Shown here in pieces: positions 11,577-22,579 of a DNA stretch of 64,000 nucleotides; the first letter of the stretch is position 1; the number at the start of each line of letters is the position of its first letter. Source of the DNA: Sesamum alatum (Eukaryota; Streptophyta; Magnoliopsida; Lamiales; Pedaliaceae); NCBI GenBank assembly GCA_034509735.1, contig JACGWO010000002.1, positions 24,103,636 through 24,167,635 on the forward strand. Reading direction: 5' to 3'. The translations under genes were made by a program, and so were the position numbers. The notes beneath the pieces were generated by a model, which saw only the letters and a list, made by a program, of their open reading frames with translations, had not been told where the DNA came from and searched no databases.

Positions 11577-12130
11577 AAGACTGATGAGGAACTTAAACGG
11601 ATGTTGGGCATCCCCTATGCTTCAGCCGTAGGCAGCATACAATATATTGTTCAGTGCACTAGACCTGATGTGGCTTTCGCTTTGAGCGTAACTAGTCGAT
11701 ATCAGTCGTGTGCCTGGGAGGCACAATGGAGTGCAATCAAGACTATCTTGGAGTACCTGAAAAAGGACTAAGGACATGTTCTTGATCTACGGTGGTGGAG
11801 AGTTGATACTGGAAGCTATAGCGACACTAGCCTCCAGTCGGATGACGATAATGCCAAGTCTCAGTATGGTTTGGTATTTAGACTAAATGGTGGCGTGGTT
11901 ACTTGGAAGGGTTCCAAGCAGGCTACCATGACGGACTCCACCAAGGAGTGGTTTGGTTGATGAGCTACATCCAAAGGTTGGATGTAGTACCTAGCATTGC
12001 TAAGCCTGTAATTATCTTTTATGATAACAACGGGGCGATAACGCTAGCAAAGGAACCGAGATCTCATCACGATCCAAGCATATTCTTAGACGCTACCATC
12101 TGCTGCGAGAGATGGTTAGGGTGACGTTCG
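11577..12130 (+). pseudogene. R2 pol middle fragment: RNase H
   Basis: Continues R2 pol after S1: DEELKRMLGIPYASAVGSIQY-type sequence, then the RNase H region with the serine-aspartate motif and DNNGAI. There are several frame breaks (about 11720, 11760 and 11810) and the one-base deletion near 11945 (AAGGAGTGGTTTGG) that is shared with R4 and R9. It ends where R3 inserts, at the target duplication GTTCG (12126-12130). Confidence 0.9.
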
Positions 12131-13418
12131 TGTTAGAATAGGTGACCATGTAAGCCAATTTTGGTAGAAATATGTAACCTATGTCCAGACAATTTCTGGT
12201 GTTTGATAAAAATATTTATGAATAAAGAAGTGAAAATTCATATGGCAATACTTTGTTTACGTTCACTTATATCTGCATTTACATTTTCTGTTCACTACGC
12301 AAACAAAGCCCACGGACTGAAAATCGATTTTGGGGACTGGGACTACGCTTGGAGGTAGGTCCATGAAATCAGTCTTACCGAATCAGTCCAGAAATCTCCA
12401 AGTCAAGGAATCCCGAAAATGGGTACCGGGATTCCCTTTGAGACTTGCATTAAGCATCTGCTGTCGTATTTCATCGACGGGAGACGAAGGTCGTCGAAGC
12501 AGTGTTAGTGGGTCAGCATGCTAGGAAGCAGCTCACTGAGTGACTCGCGGGAACCGTCTTACGGAGGACCTTGAGTATGGTCAACAAGGTATGACGTGTA
12601 TTCCCGGTTCCAACGGTATAGGCCAAGTCCTTTGACTTGAGGAACTGTTGAGTTCACCTGTGCATCAGGTCTGTATCTTAGATATGGTGAGAGATTGCCA
12701 AAATACTCTTCAGTAGTCGTAAGCCATGTCTAGTGCAGCTCGGGTGTACAGAGTGACAGTATTTTCCAAGAAAGGATCTGTCTCCTGTCAAAAGGTATTG
12801 CTAGTTGAGTCTCATGTACGCTCTGTGTCTTGTCCCTAAAATCTGTGGCCACAGTAACTGAACAGAAGGGAAGGTTTCCCTTGCGGCGTTTAGTAAGGAC
12901 AGACCGACACTTAGGTCCAAAATGGGTACCTGCTTTTTCCGTGCCCTAGACTCTAAGTGATGAGACCGAAGACAGAAGGACAAGTGTACTGTTAGAGCCT
13001 AAATGTTCATCACCAATTATTTCACCTAGTCTCTAGTGCCATGGACCGTTGCTAGATGGCCACCCATGGTAACGGACGGATTCTAGGAATCCGACCAAGT
13101 CTAGCTGAAAGGTGAACCTAAAGAGTCACACACTTAGTATTTAATTGGAATTAAATATTGGAGTAAAGAAATGATTAAATTAGATTTAATCGGGTCCTAT
13201 ATTTTCTTGGAGAAATTAATTCCTTCTATTTGATAAAGGGAATTAAATTAATAAATAGGATTTATTAAAGGGTTGATTTAATGGGCTTAGAATAAATATT
13301 AATATTTAGTTATTATATTTATTTTTAGCCTTTCGGAATATTTAATGGGATTTAAATATTCCATTAAATTAAAATCAACGGTTGAGATGGAAAGGGGAGA
13401 TGGAAGGCTAGGATTTGT

Positions 13419-13531
13419 TTGACTAGGTCAAACACTAGTTTGACTAGGATTTTGACTAGGTCAAAATCCTAGACAAATTAGAGTTCTTAGAGTAGGAGTT
13501 TAAAGAGGATTAAACTCCTCCTCTATAAATA
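13419..13531 (+). promoter_or_regulatory. Family C LTR promoter: W-box palindrome and TATA box
   Basis: A perfect 13-bp inverted repeat, CTAGGATTTTGAC (13444-13456) and GTCAAAATCCTAG (13460-13472), holds two opposed W-box cores. Three further cores lie at 13419, 13426 and 13440. TATAAATA follows at 13524-13531, 52 bp downstream. Confidence 0.6.
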
Positions 13532-13983
13532 CCTCTAGCTTCCAACTTTTTACAGGATAATGAAATTCCAACACACACACAACACACAAATAATTTCGGC
13601 CTCTCTCCCCTCTCTCTCGTCCGCCCTCTCTCTCTCCACTCTCCAAGAAAAAATATTTTCTAGTTCTTTTGTTCTTGGAACATTAGAACTTAGATGAATC
13701 AATACCGTTAATTGATAACGTGTTGTTGATTCATCCACTCCAAAATATACACTTGTTCGTTGCTAGCACGACGTGCAAGATACGTGGGTGGATCGCGTGT
13801 CACGATTTGGAGGGTCTCAAGAACGAGATCTCGGTGCAAAACGGGGAACAACGCGTGTAGCCGTTGAAGACGAAAACGACAATGGGTAGGTCTCGTTTTA
13901 TTTTTCGTCTCTCTTTATTTTCAACTCTATGGCCTCCATGTTACATGTTGTTTAATCATGAGATTCACCGAACACCCGGGAAT

Positions 13984-14004
13984 CTCAAGGGTACACCCCT
14001 TGAG
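13984..14004 (+). other. Conserved hairpin near the LTR 3' end (family C)
   Basis: CTCAAGGG, loop TACAC, CCCTTGAG. It occupies the same place as the hairpins in families A and B; the outermost two pairs differ between families in a compensating way. Confidence 0.65.
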
Positions 14005-14108
14005 CGTGTTCTTTTATTATTAAACGCATGCTTTAATTTTTATATGTTATTTTATATCGCGCTTCCGCATTCGCGCAATTCCTGGGACGATCCACCGATT
14101 TCTTTCAG

Positions 14109-14120
14109 TGGTATCAAAGC
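14109..14120 (+). other. R3 primer-binding site
   Basis: TGGTATCAAAGC, one base away from the consensus TGGTATCAGAGC, directly after the 5' LTR. The mismatch (A for G) lies at the distal part of the site. Confidence 0.9.
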
Positions 14121-14325
14121 CCGGTTCGGTGTATAGGCCTAAGGTTTATGTGCGTTATAGGCATGAAACGTGAAATTGGCATTTTTTTATTAAATCTTTG
14201 ATTTTCTTGATTTTAAAGCATGTCGTTTTTATTGCTTTTGATTCGTGTGTATTTTCTGAATATTGGTATTTTTCTGTTTTTCTTGGGAAACGGGGTGGAA
14301 AAATTGAACTGAAAACGAGAAACGA

Positions 14326-14874
14326 CGCAGCCGGCCAGTTGGGAGGGCTGGCCGCGTGCAGCCGCGCGCTGCCGGCAGGACAGACGTGCGCAGGCAAGGG
14401 AAGCCTGCGCGCGCCCGCCCAGCCGGTTGCGCAGGGGCAGCGCCTCCAGGCGCGCGCGCACGCAGACGAGGGTGTCTGCGCGCGTGCGCGCAAGGCTTGC
14501 GCCTGAGAGTCCGCGCGCGGACGGACTCTGGGCAGCGCCGCCAGGCGCGCGCGCACGCAGACGGAGGAGTCTGCGCACGCGATCTCGGCAGGCGTGCCCA
14601 GTACACGTCTGCGCGCACTGCACATGGCGCGGCCGGCAGCCAGCAGGCCAGCGCGCGCGCGAGGTAAGGGAGCCTGCGCGCGCGACGGCCTGCCGGAATG
14701 CCCGGGCCGCGCAGCGTGTTGCCGGCCAGGCGCGCGCGCACGCAGGCAGGGGCCTGCGCGCGCGCGCCCGGCCAGACAACGCCTGCGCGCGCAGGGGTGG
14801 CAGGCTGAATCTGCTGCCCTGTGCGCGCGCCGGCAGGCCGCTGCCGGCGACGGCGGCGGCAGCTGCTGCTGGCG
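14326..14874 (+). repeat. GC-rich hairpin-repeat island in R3 leader
   Basis: About 550 bp of very GC-rich sequence in an otherwise AT-rich element. The motif GGCGCGCGCGCACGCAG recurs (about 14449, 14543, 14729), each time followed by a partly complementary tract. The clearest case is a near-perfect stem of about 20 bp at 14724-14773. The island opens long reading frames on both strands in several frames at once, as expected of stop-poor GC sequence, so I do not call a gene. Confidence 0.85.
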
Positions 14875-16280
14875 TTTCAAAACCCTAGTAGTGTTTTCTT
14901 TTATTTTTTAATTATTTTCAGTTTTAATTTTGTATTAATTCTGAAAAAATCGTTTTGTGGGTTCAATTATGCCTAATTTTCTAAAGACATTATTTAGGAG
15001 TAAAATAAATTGGATTTGGAATCCCGGGGTTTATTTTACTTAAAATAATGAGGAAAGATTTTCCTAAAATGAGAAAATTTTATTACCAGTATTTATGTTT
15101 TATTTTTCACACGTTACGCACATATTCATTTATTATTTTGAATATTTATGATTGGGAATCATGTGTTGTTGGTATATTGTAATTGTATGATGGGATCATG
15201 TGATTATGTGTGTTGGATGGAAATGGATGATCACGAGCCCTAGACCGAATGTATGGTTTATTTTCTGTTGGGCCTGTGTGCCTCTTTTACTGCTTTCTCC
15301 TTCTCTCTTTTCTAGTTGCCTTGGAATAATAAGGCATTCTACCTCCCTCCTTATGTACTCCCCCGGGTTTTCGCTGGGTTTCTTTTTTTTATATGTAATT
15401 GAGAGTAGAATAGAAGTGAGGTTTCTAATTTGTAATTGGTGGAGAAAGAAGGAAGGACCCACATGGAGAGCGCAGACGGGAGGTCCCTTGGAGTTTTCCA
15501 TGAAGTGAAGAAAAGAGAAAAGAGACCAAGGCCATCAGCATGATGATTGGGTTACTATTAATGTAATAGTGTAGGACCAACCCTAGATTGACTATAGATC
15601 CACTGCGGGCTCAGTGGGTCGAATAGGATTCGGGCTCGTGATCATCCAACAGGGGCGTGCTAGGCTTTAATTTTGCATGTGGTTTATGATGATGGATGAA
15701 TGGGTTATTTATTTATCATATAACTGCTATGGATGGTTTATTTACGCATTATGGTTGTATGTGTGAATGTATATTTATGAGATCTCGGTCATTTACTACT
15801 CTCACATTGGTTGGACCAATGTCAAAATATTAGATCCTAGACAAAGTGGATTTGAACTCTAGGAGTTTGTCCATGCCTTCCAATCCATGGCATAGTGAGG
15901 AAGGTGGTTTGGGTCAATAGCGTGGTCTCACGAGTCGTGGCACGTTATTGTACTTAAAGGAAGCTGCACTATGTCCAATGAACGAAAAATGGGCTGCTGT
16001 TACCTGTCTCACGAGTCGTGGGGGTACCAGTGGGTCTGTGGCTGAGTCCATTGGGTTGGGTCTAACGCCAATTAACATGATTCGCTTGAGTCCTCGGATC
16101 ATGTGAAAGGGTGAGGCAATAATCTTGGGAATCTCGTGGAACGAGAATGGTATGAAATACCTCCCACAGGATCTTTTCCATGCGAATCGTAAAAGCGGGG
16201 TATGGGAAAAATCGTTGTGGATCCCAAGCCCACTAGGAAAGGATTTCCCGAAAATCACGTTTGAGAGTACTGTGTTTTCG

Positions 16281-16288
16281 TATAAATA
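16281..16288 (+). promoter_or_regulatory. TATA box-like site 114 bp before R3 gag
   Basis: TATAAATA in the context CGTATAAATAGTGGGAGG, identical to the family A copies although the surrounding leader has diverged. Confidence 0.5.
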
Positions 16289-16394
16289 GTGGGAGGATTA
16301 AATAACTAAAGTCCATGCATTTAATTATTTTATCAAACCACCGTCTTTTATTTTCTGCTGATCGCGCGCTGTTTTCTGAAATGTAGATTTTAAA

Positions 16395-19300
16395 ATGTCT
16401 AAGAACCCACTTTCCACCATTCTTGAGACAAACAAATTCAATGGAACAAAATTACAACGACTGGTTGCGCAATCTCAGGATAGTCCTAGATTACGAGAAC
16501 CAAGGCTACGTCATGGACGAGCCTCTCCCTAGGACCTTGCCGGAAGGATCCACGCCAGAAGAACGTGAGACGTTCGAGACTTGGCATAAGGATAACCGGA
16601 AGGTCCGTAGCATCATACTTGCTTCGATGACCAATGAGATTCAGAAGCAATATGAAAGGCTAGATGATGTCCCTTCCATTATGGCTCGCCTTAAGGATTG
16701 CTATGCAGTCCCGGACCGGCATACTAGGTATGTCGCGACCAAGGCGTTCTTTGGAACGAAAATTACAGAAGGATCCTCTGTACAAGAGCACGGGGTTAAA
16801 ATGCTTACCCTGGTGGAAAAGCTCGAGGACCTAAAGGCAGGTCTCGATAATGAAACGTACATAGATGTGATCCTTCAGTCACTCCCACCCTCCTTTGACC
16901 AATTTATCGTCAACTACAACATGAACGCACTTGAGAAGGGCATTCATGAGTTGATCAATATGTTGGTGCAATACGAGGCATCGACTAAGAAGTCCACGCC
17001 TTCAGTATTGTTTGGAGGTGCTTCAACTTCAAATACGAAAAGGCAAGGGTGCCGGACGTTGGAGAAGAAGAAAGGGAAGGGAAAGGCCGTCAAAACAGCT
17101 ACGAACACTAAGAGTGTTCCCATTGCCAAAGAGGGGAAAGGCAAAGGAAAGGGAAAGGTTGTCTCCAAGCAACAGTCGAAGGCATATAACATATGTATTA
17201 ACTGCCGTGACAAAGGGCATTGGAAGAGAGAGTGCCCCAAACTCTTCTCGAACCAAGGTATTTATGTGATTGAGGTTAATATGGTCACTAATTCTGCCTC
17301 TTGGGTATTAGATACCGGCTGTGGAGCTCACATTTGCAATGACTTGCAGGTGTTGAAAAGAAGCAGAAAACTGGGTAGCGGGGACATGATCCTGAAGCTT
17401 GGGAATGGCAAGGCCATCTCGGCAGATGAAGTAGGATCCGCCACTCTAGTGATTAGTGATAGTATTAGCATAGATTTAGAGCAAGTTTATTTTGTACCTA
17501 GTATGATTAAAAACATCATTTCCATTCCATTGTTGGACAATAGTGGTTATGAGTTTAGAATCATTAAAAATTGCTTTTATTTGATGAGGTGTGGAATTGC
17601 TCATCTACTTGGTACATTGCATAACGGACTCTATATCTTGCAACAAACGAATATCGTCCTCAATGCACAACACAAACGGAAATTAGATAATAACGGGAAC
17701 GCACGACTGTGGCATGCTAGGCTAGGTCACATATCCCAAGATAGGATGAAAAGGTTGGTAGACTCAAAGAACCTAGAGGTTGGGGACTTGAGCGATCTAC
17801 CAACTTGTGAATCCTGTCTAAGAGGGAAAATGACCAAGAAGCCCTTTGTAGGACAAAGCAGGCTTGCCACAGGTCTGTTGGACTTGGTCCATACAGACGT
17901 ATGTGGGCCACTAAGGATGCAGGCTCGAGGTGGGTTTTCCTACTTCATAACCTTTACCGATGATCATTCCCGGTATGGTTATGTTTACCTGATGAGGTAC
18001 AAGTCTGAAGCTCTTGAGAGGTTTAAAGAATTCAGACTTGAAGTGGAGAACCAAACCAACTGCAAAATTAAAGTCCTACGGTCAGACCGAGGCGGTGAAT
18101 ACCTTAGTACGGAGTTCCTAGATTATCTAAAAGAACATGGTATAATATCAGAATGGACACCTCCAGGAACACCACAGTTAAATGGTGTCTCTGAAAGGAG
18201 GAATCGAACCCTGTTGAACATGGTTCGGTCCATGATGAGTTTCACCAAACTGCCTTATCCTTTTGGGGCTATGCACTAGAAACGGCGGCCAAGTTGTTGA
18301 ATTTGGCGCCTACTAGTACATTAACCCAAACGCCATATGAAATATGGCACGACAAGCCTGCGTCCTACAACTACTTGAAAGTGTGGGGTAGCCCCGCATA
18401 CGTCAAGAGGTTAGTGGGAGATAAGTTAGAATCCAGGTCTAGCTTATGCAGGTTCATTGGATACCCTAAAGAAACTGCGGGTTATTATTTTTATGACCCC
18501 TTGGAACAAAAGGTCTTTGTTTCAAGAAATGCAGTATTCTTGGAGCAAGGCTTCCCGGAGGATATCCAACCTGATGAGCTGATCCTTGAGGAATCAAGTG
18601 ATGGAATCCAGCCATCAGAGGTAGCCACGGAACCCTCACTTAGAGGATTCAGGATAGATAGCCGAAGGGCTGACCAACCTCAAGAGGTCCAACATGCTAG
18701 GCATGAAGGACAGCCTCAGGAACAACCAGCCCCGGTTCCTGAACCACCGGCTCCGATACAGTTAGCGCCCACAGTCACCACTGACGTTCCCGTTCTCCGT
18801 AGGTCCACTAGAGAGTCCAGACCTCCAGTGAGATATGGCTTTCTAGGTGCGACCGATCTTTTGGATAACGATCCTAAGACATATGGAGAAGCGATGTCAG
18901 ACATCGACTCTGGGAAATGGCTTGAGGCCATGAAAGTCAAAATGGACTCCATGAGCGAGAACCAAGTTTGGAATCTTGTAGATCCACCGAAAGGTGTTAA
19001 GCCAGTGGGCTGTAAGTGGGTCTACAAGCGCAAACTTGGCGTTGATTGAGAAGTCACAACTTTTAAGGCTAGGCTTGTAGCTAAGGGATACACTCAACGA
19101 CCCGGGGTCGATTTTGAGGATACCTACTCGCCAGTAGCCATGGCTAAGTCCATTCGGATCCTGCTCGCCATAGCAGCATGGTATGACTATGAGATATGGC
19201 AGATGGACGTGAAAACGGCCTTCCTCAACGGTTTCGTTGAAGAAGAGATCTATATGGATCAGCCGAAGGGTTTCACGGTCACTGGAGAAGAACAGAAAGT

Positions 19301-20388
19301 CTGTCGTCTCCAGAAGTCCATCTATGGCCTCAAACAAGCCTCATGAAGTTGGAACATTCGCTTTGACGAAGTAATACGAGGGTATGACTTCATCAAAAAC
19401 GAATCCGACCCTTGTGTATACAAGAAGGTCAGTGGGAGCTCAATTGTGTTCCTAGTGCTTTATGTGGATGACATTCTGCTCATTGGTAATGACGTTAGAA
19501 TGTTAGGAAACACAAAAGCATAGTTGTCAACCCAGATTTCCATGAAGGACTTGAGTGAAGCCTCCTACATTCTAGGCACCCAGATTGTCAGGAACAGATC
19601 TAAAAGGATGTTAGGACTCACCCAAAACTCGTATATGGAGAAAGTCCTAAAGAGATATCGAATGGGACAACTCCAAACGAGGATTCCTTCCCATGAGGCA
19701 TGGGATCAAGTTGTCCAAGAAACAGTCCCCACAGACTGATGAGGAACTTGAAAGGATGAAAGTCATCCCCTATGCTTCTGCCGTAGGTAGCATCCAATAT
19801 GCGGTCCACTGCACTAGGCCTGATATTGCATACGCTTTGAGCGTAACAAGCAGATATCAGTCCTGCGCAGGAGAGGCACATTGGAATGCTGTTAAGGGCA
19901 TCCTTAAGTACCTAAGGAGGACTAAGGAAATGTTCCTAGTCTATGGCAATGGAGAACTAATTCTGGAAGGCTTTAGCGACGCTAGCTTCCAGTCTGACGA
20001 CGATGATGCCAAGTCTCAATCGGGGTACGTATTCAAACTCAATGGAGGAGTAGTAGCTTGGAAAAGTTCCAAGAAAGCAACCATTGCTGACTCCACCACA
20101 GAGGCTGAATACATAGCAGCTTCAGAAGCTGCTAAGGAAGCGGTTTGGATGAGAAACTACATCCAAGAGTTGGGTGTGGTGCCTAGCATCGCCGAGCCTG
20201 TTGTCATCTTCTGTGATAACAACGGAGCAATAGCGCAAGCAAAGGAACCGAGATCTCATCACCGTTCCAAACACATTCTTAGACGCTACCATCTTCTTAG
20301 AGAAATGGTAGGAAGAGGTGACGTCCGGATGGACCGAGTCAACTCAGCAGACAACACAGCAGATCCGCTGACAAAGCCTATGTCGTAG
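16395..20388 (+). pseudogene. R3 gag-pol (near complete, several lesions)
   Basis: ATG at 16395 starts Gag (MSKNPLSTILETNKF). An extra A near 16445 shifts the frame; 16446-18262 is then open through Gag, the CCHC knuckle (17194-17235, CINCRDKGHWKREC, intact), protease DTG (17311-17319), the integrase zinc region (His 17713 and 17728, CESC 17807-17818) and the integrase core (HTDVCGP, SDRGGEY, QLNGVSERRN). A lost base near 18262 shifts the frame again. RT carries stops at 19047 (TGA), 19344 (TGA replacing Arg CGA) and 19521 (TAG replacing Trp); YVDD at 19461-19472 is intact. A further frameshift lies near 19670. RNase H (19693-20388) is whole: FSDAS, TTEAEY, CDNNGAI and DPLTKP are all present. 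Domain order is that of copia. It cannot make a full polyprotein as it stands. Confidence 0.93.
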
Positions 20389-20450
20389 AGCGCTCATACG
20401 CAACATCTTGAGAAGATGGGGATTAGACATTTGGGCGATTGGCTTTAAAG

Positions 20451-20464
20451 GTCAAGTGGGAGAT
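20451..20464 (+). other. R3 polypurine tract
   Basis: GTCAAGTGGGAGAT directly before the 3' LTR start; primes plus-strand DNA synthesis. Confidence 0.9.
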
Positions 20465-22439
20465 TGTTAGAATAGGTGACCATGTAAGCCAATTTTGACA
20501 GAAATATGTAACCCATGTCTAGACAAATTCTGGTGTTTGATAAAAACATTTATGAATAAAGAAGTGAAAATTCATATGGCAATACTTTGTTTACGTTCAC
20601 TTATATCTGCATTTACATTTTCTGTTCACTATGCAAACAAAGCCCACGGACTGAAAATCGATTTCGGGGACTGGGACTACGCTTGGAGGTAGGTCCATGA
20701 AATCAGTCTTACCGAATCAGTCCGGAAATCTCCAAGTCAAGGAATCCCGAAATTGGGTATCGGGATTCCCTTTGAGACTAGCATTAAGCATCTGCTGTCG
20801 TATTTCATCGACGGGTGACGAAGGTCGTCTAAGCAGTGTTAGTGGGTCAGCATGCTAGGAAGCAGCTGACTGAGGTGACTCGCGGGAACCGTCTTACGGA
20901 GGACCTTGAGTATGGTCAGCAAGGTATGACGTGTATTCCCGGTTCCAACGGTACAGGCCAAGTCCTTTGACTTGAGGAACTGCTGAGTTCACCTGTGCAT
21001 CAGGTTTGTATCTTAGATATGGTGAGAGATTGCCAAAATATTCTTCAGTAGTCATAAGCCATGTCTAGTGCAGCTCGGGTGTACAGAGTGACAATATTTT
21101 TCAAGAAAGGATATGTCTCCTGTCAAAAGGTATTGACAGTTGAGTCTCATGTACGCTCTGTGTCTTGTCCCTAAAATCTGTGGCCACAGTAACTGAACAG
21201 AAGGGAAGGTTTCCCTTGCGGCGTTTAGTAAGGACAGACCGACACTTAGGTCCAAAATGGGTACCTGCTTTTTCCGTGCCCTAGACTCTAAGTGATGAGA
21301 CCGAAGACAGAAGGACAAGTGTACTGTTAGAGCCTAAATGTTCATCCCCAATTATTTCACCTAGTCTCTAGTGCCATGGACCGTTGCTAGATGGCCACCC
21401 ATGGTAACGGACGGATTCTAGGAATCCGACCAAGTCTAGCTGAAAGGTGAACCTAAAGAGTCACACACTATCCACACACACTTAGTATTTAATTTAGAAT
21501 TAAAATATTGGAGTAATGGAATTATTAAATTAGATTTAATCGGGTCCTATATTTTCTTGGAGAAATTAATTCCTTCTATTTGATAAAGGGAATTAAATTA
21601 ATAAATAGGATTTATTAAAGGGTTGATTTAATGGGCTTAGAATAAATATTAATATTTATTTATTATATTTATTTTTAGCCTTTTGGAATATTTAATGGGA
21701 TTTAAATATTCCATTAAATTAAAATCAACGGTTGAGATGGAAGGAGAGATGGAAGGCTAGGATTTGTTTGACTAGGACTTTGACTAGGTCAAAATCCTAG
21801 ACAAATTAGAGTTCTTAGAGTAGGAGTTTAAAGAGGATTAAACTCCTCCTCTATAAATACCTCTAGCTTCCAACTTTTTGAAGGATGATGAAATTCCAAC
21901 ACACACACAACACACACATAATTTCGGCCTCTCTCCCCTCTCTCTCGTCCGCCCTCTCTCTCTCTACTCTCCAAGAAAAATATTTTCTAGTTCTTTTGTT
22001 CTTGGAACATTAGAACTTAGATGAATTAATACCGTTAATTGATAACGTGTTGTTGATTCATCCACTCCAAAATATACACTTGTTCGTTGCTAGCACGACG
22101 TGCAAGATACGTGGGTGGATCGTGTGTCACGATTTGGAGGGTCTCAAGAACGAGATCTCGGTGCAAAACGGGGAACAACGCGTGTAGCCGTTGAAGACGA
22201 AAACGACAACGGGTAGGTCTCATTTTATTTTTCGTCTCTCTTTATTTTTAACTCTATGGCCTCCATGATTTCTTTACATGTTGTTTAATCATAAGATACA
22301 CCGAACACCCGGGAATATCAAGGGTACACCCCTTGAGCGTGTTCTTTTATTATTAAAAGAATGCTTTAATTTTTATATGTTATTTTATATCGCGCTTCCG
22401 CATTCGCGCAATTCCTGGATGATCCACTGATTTCTTTCA
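20465..22439 (+). repeat. R3 3' LTR (family C)
   Basis: 1975 bp, from TGTTAGAATAGGTGACCATG to TTTCA, followed by the target duplication GTTCG. It aligns with the 5' LTR end to end with scattered substitutions, a few small indels and the shortened W-box palindrome (about 21765-21810). TATAAATA is at 21852-21859. Confidence 0.95.
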
Positions 22440-22444
22440 GTTCG

Positions 22445-22565
22445 GATGGACCGAGTCAGATCCAGAGAAAACATAGCAGATCCACTTACTAAGCCCAAGT
22501 CCCAAGTTGCCCATACTCGGCATCTGGATAAGATGGGTTTGAGGTCAATGGGTGATTGGTTTTAG
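22445..22565 (+). pseudogene. R2 pol 3' end after R3
   Basis: The last codons of R2 RNase H (DRVRSRENIADPLTKPKSQVAH-like; the DPLTKP aspartate is present), ending in TAG just before the polypurine tract. It joins 12130 in frame once one GTTCG copy is removed. Confidence 0.9.
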
Positions 22566-22566
22566 G

Positions 22567-22579
22567 TCAAGTGGGAGAT
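22567..22579 (+). other. R2 polypurine tract
   Basis: TCAAGTGGGAGAT immediately before TGTTAGAATAGG. Confidence 0.9.

Larger units (their letters stand above)
12131..14107 (+). repeat. R3 5' LTR (family C)
   Basis: 1977 bp from TGTTAGAATAGGTGACCATG to TTTCA, next to the primer site. It contains the conserved LTR core (about 13020-13130), a W-box palindrome and TATA box, CT-rich sequence after it, and the hairpin CTCAAGGG/CCCTTGAG at 13984-14004. Close to the 3' LTR, which lacks about 28 bases of the W-box palindrome. Confidence 0.95.
14108..16394 (+). other. R3 leader between primer site and gag
   Basis: A 2.3-kb leader with no supportable gene. It holds a GC-rich island (14326-14874); arms GGATGATCACGAGCCC (15225-15240) and its perfect complement (15632-15647); hairpin CCACTG-CGGGCT-CAGTGG (15600-15617); hairpin ACATTGGT-TGG-ACCAATGT (15804-15822); palindromes CACGAGTCGTG (15929-15939 and 16010-16020); and TATAAATA (16281-16288). 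Confidence 0.8.
12131..22439 (+). mobile_element. R3: complete family C copia element
   Basis: 10,309 bp: 5' LTR 12131-14107, leader 14108-16394, gag-pol 16395-20388, polypurine tract to 20464, 3' LTR 20465-22439. It is flanked by the perfect duplication GTTCG (12126-12130 and 22440-22444), and R2 RNase H resumes at once after it. It is the only element in the window with both LTRs, both primer sites and a pol gene without large deletions, and is probably the youngest plus-strand insertion. Its coding region still has frameshifts and three stops. Confidence 0.96.

Noticed and set aside
14155..14911. Long overlapping open frames (up to 241 codons) on both strands
   Set aside because: They lie in a GC-rich repeat island where stops are rare in all six frames. 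The products are low-complexity Arg/Ala-rich and differ between copies.
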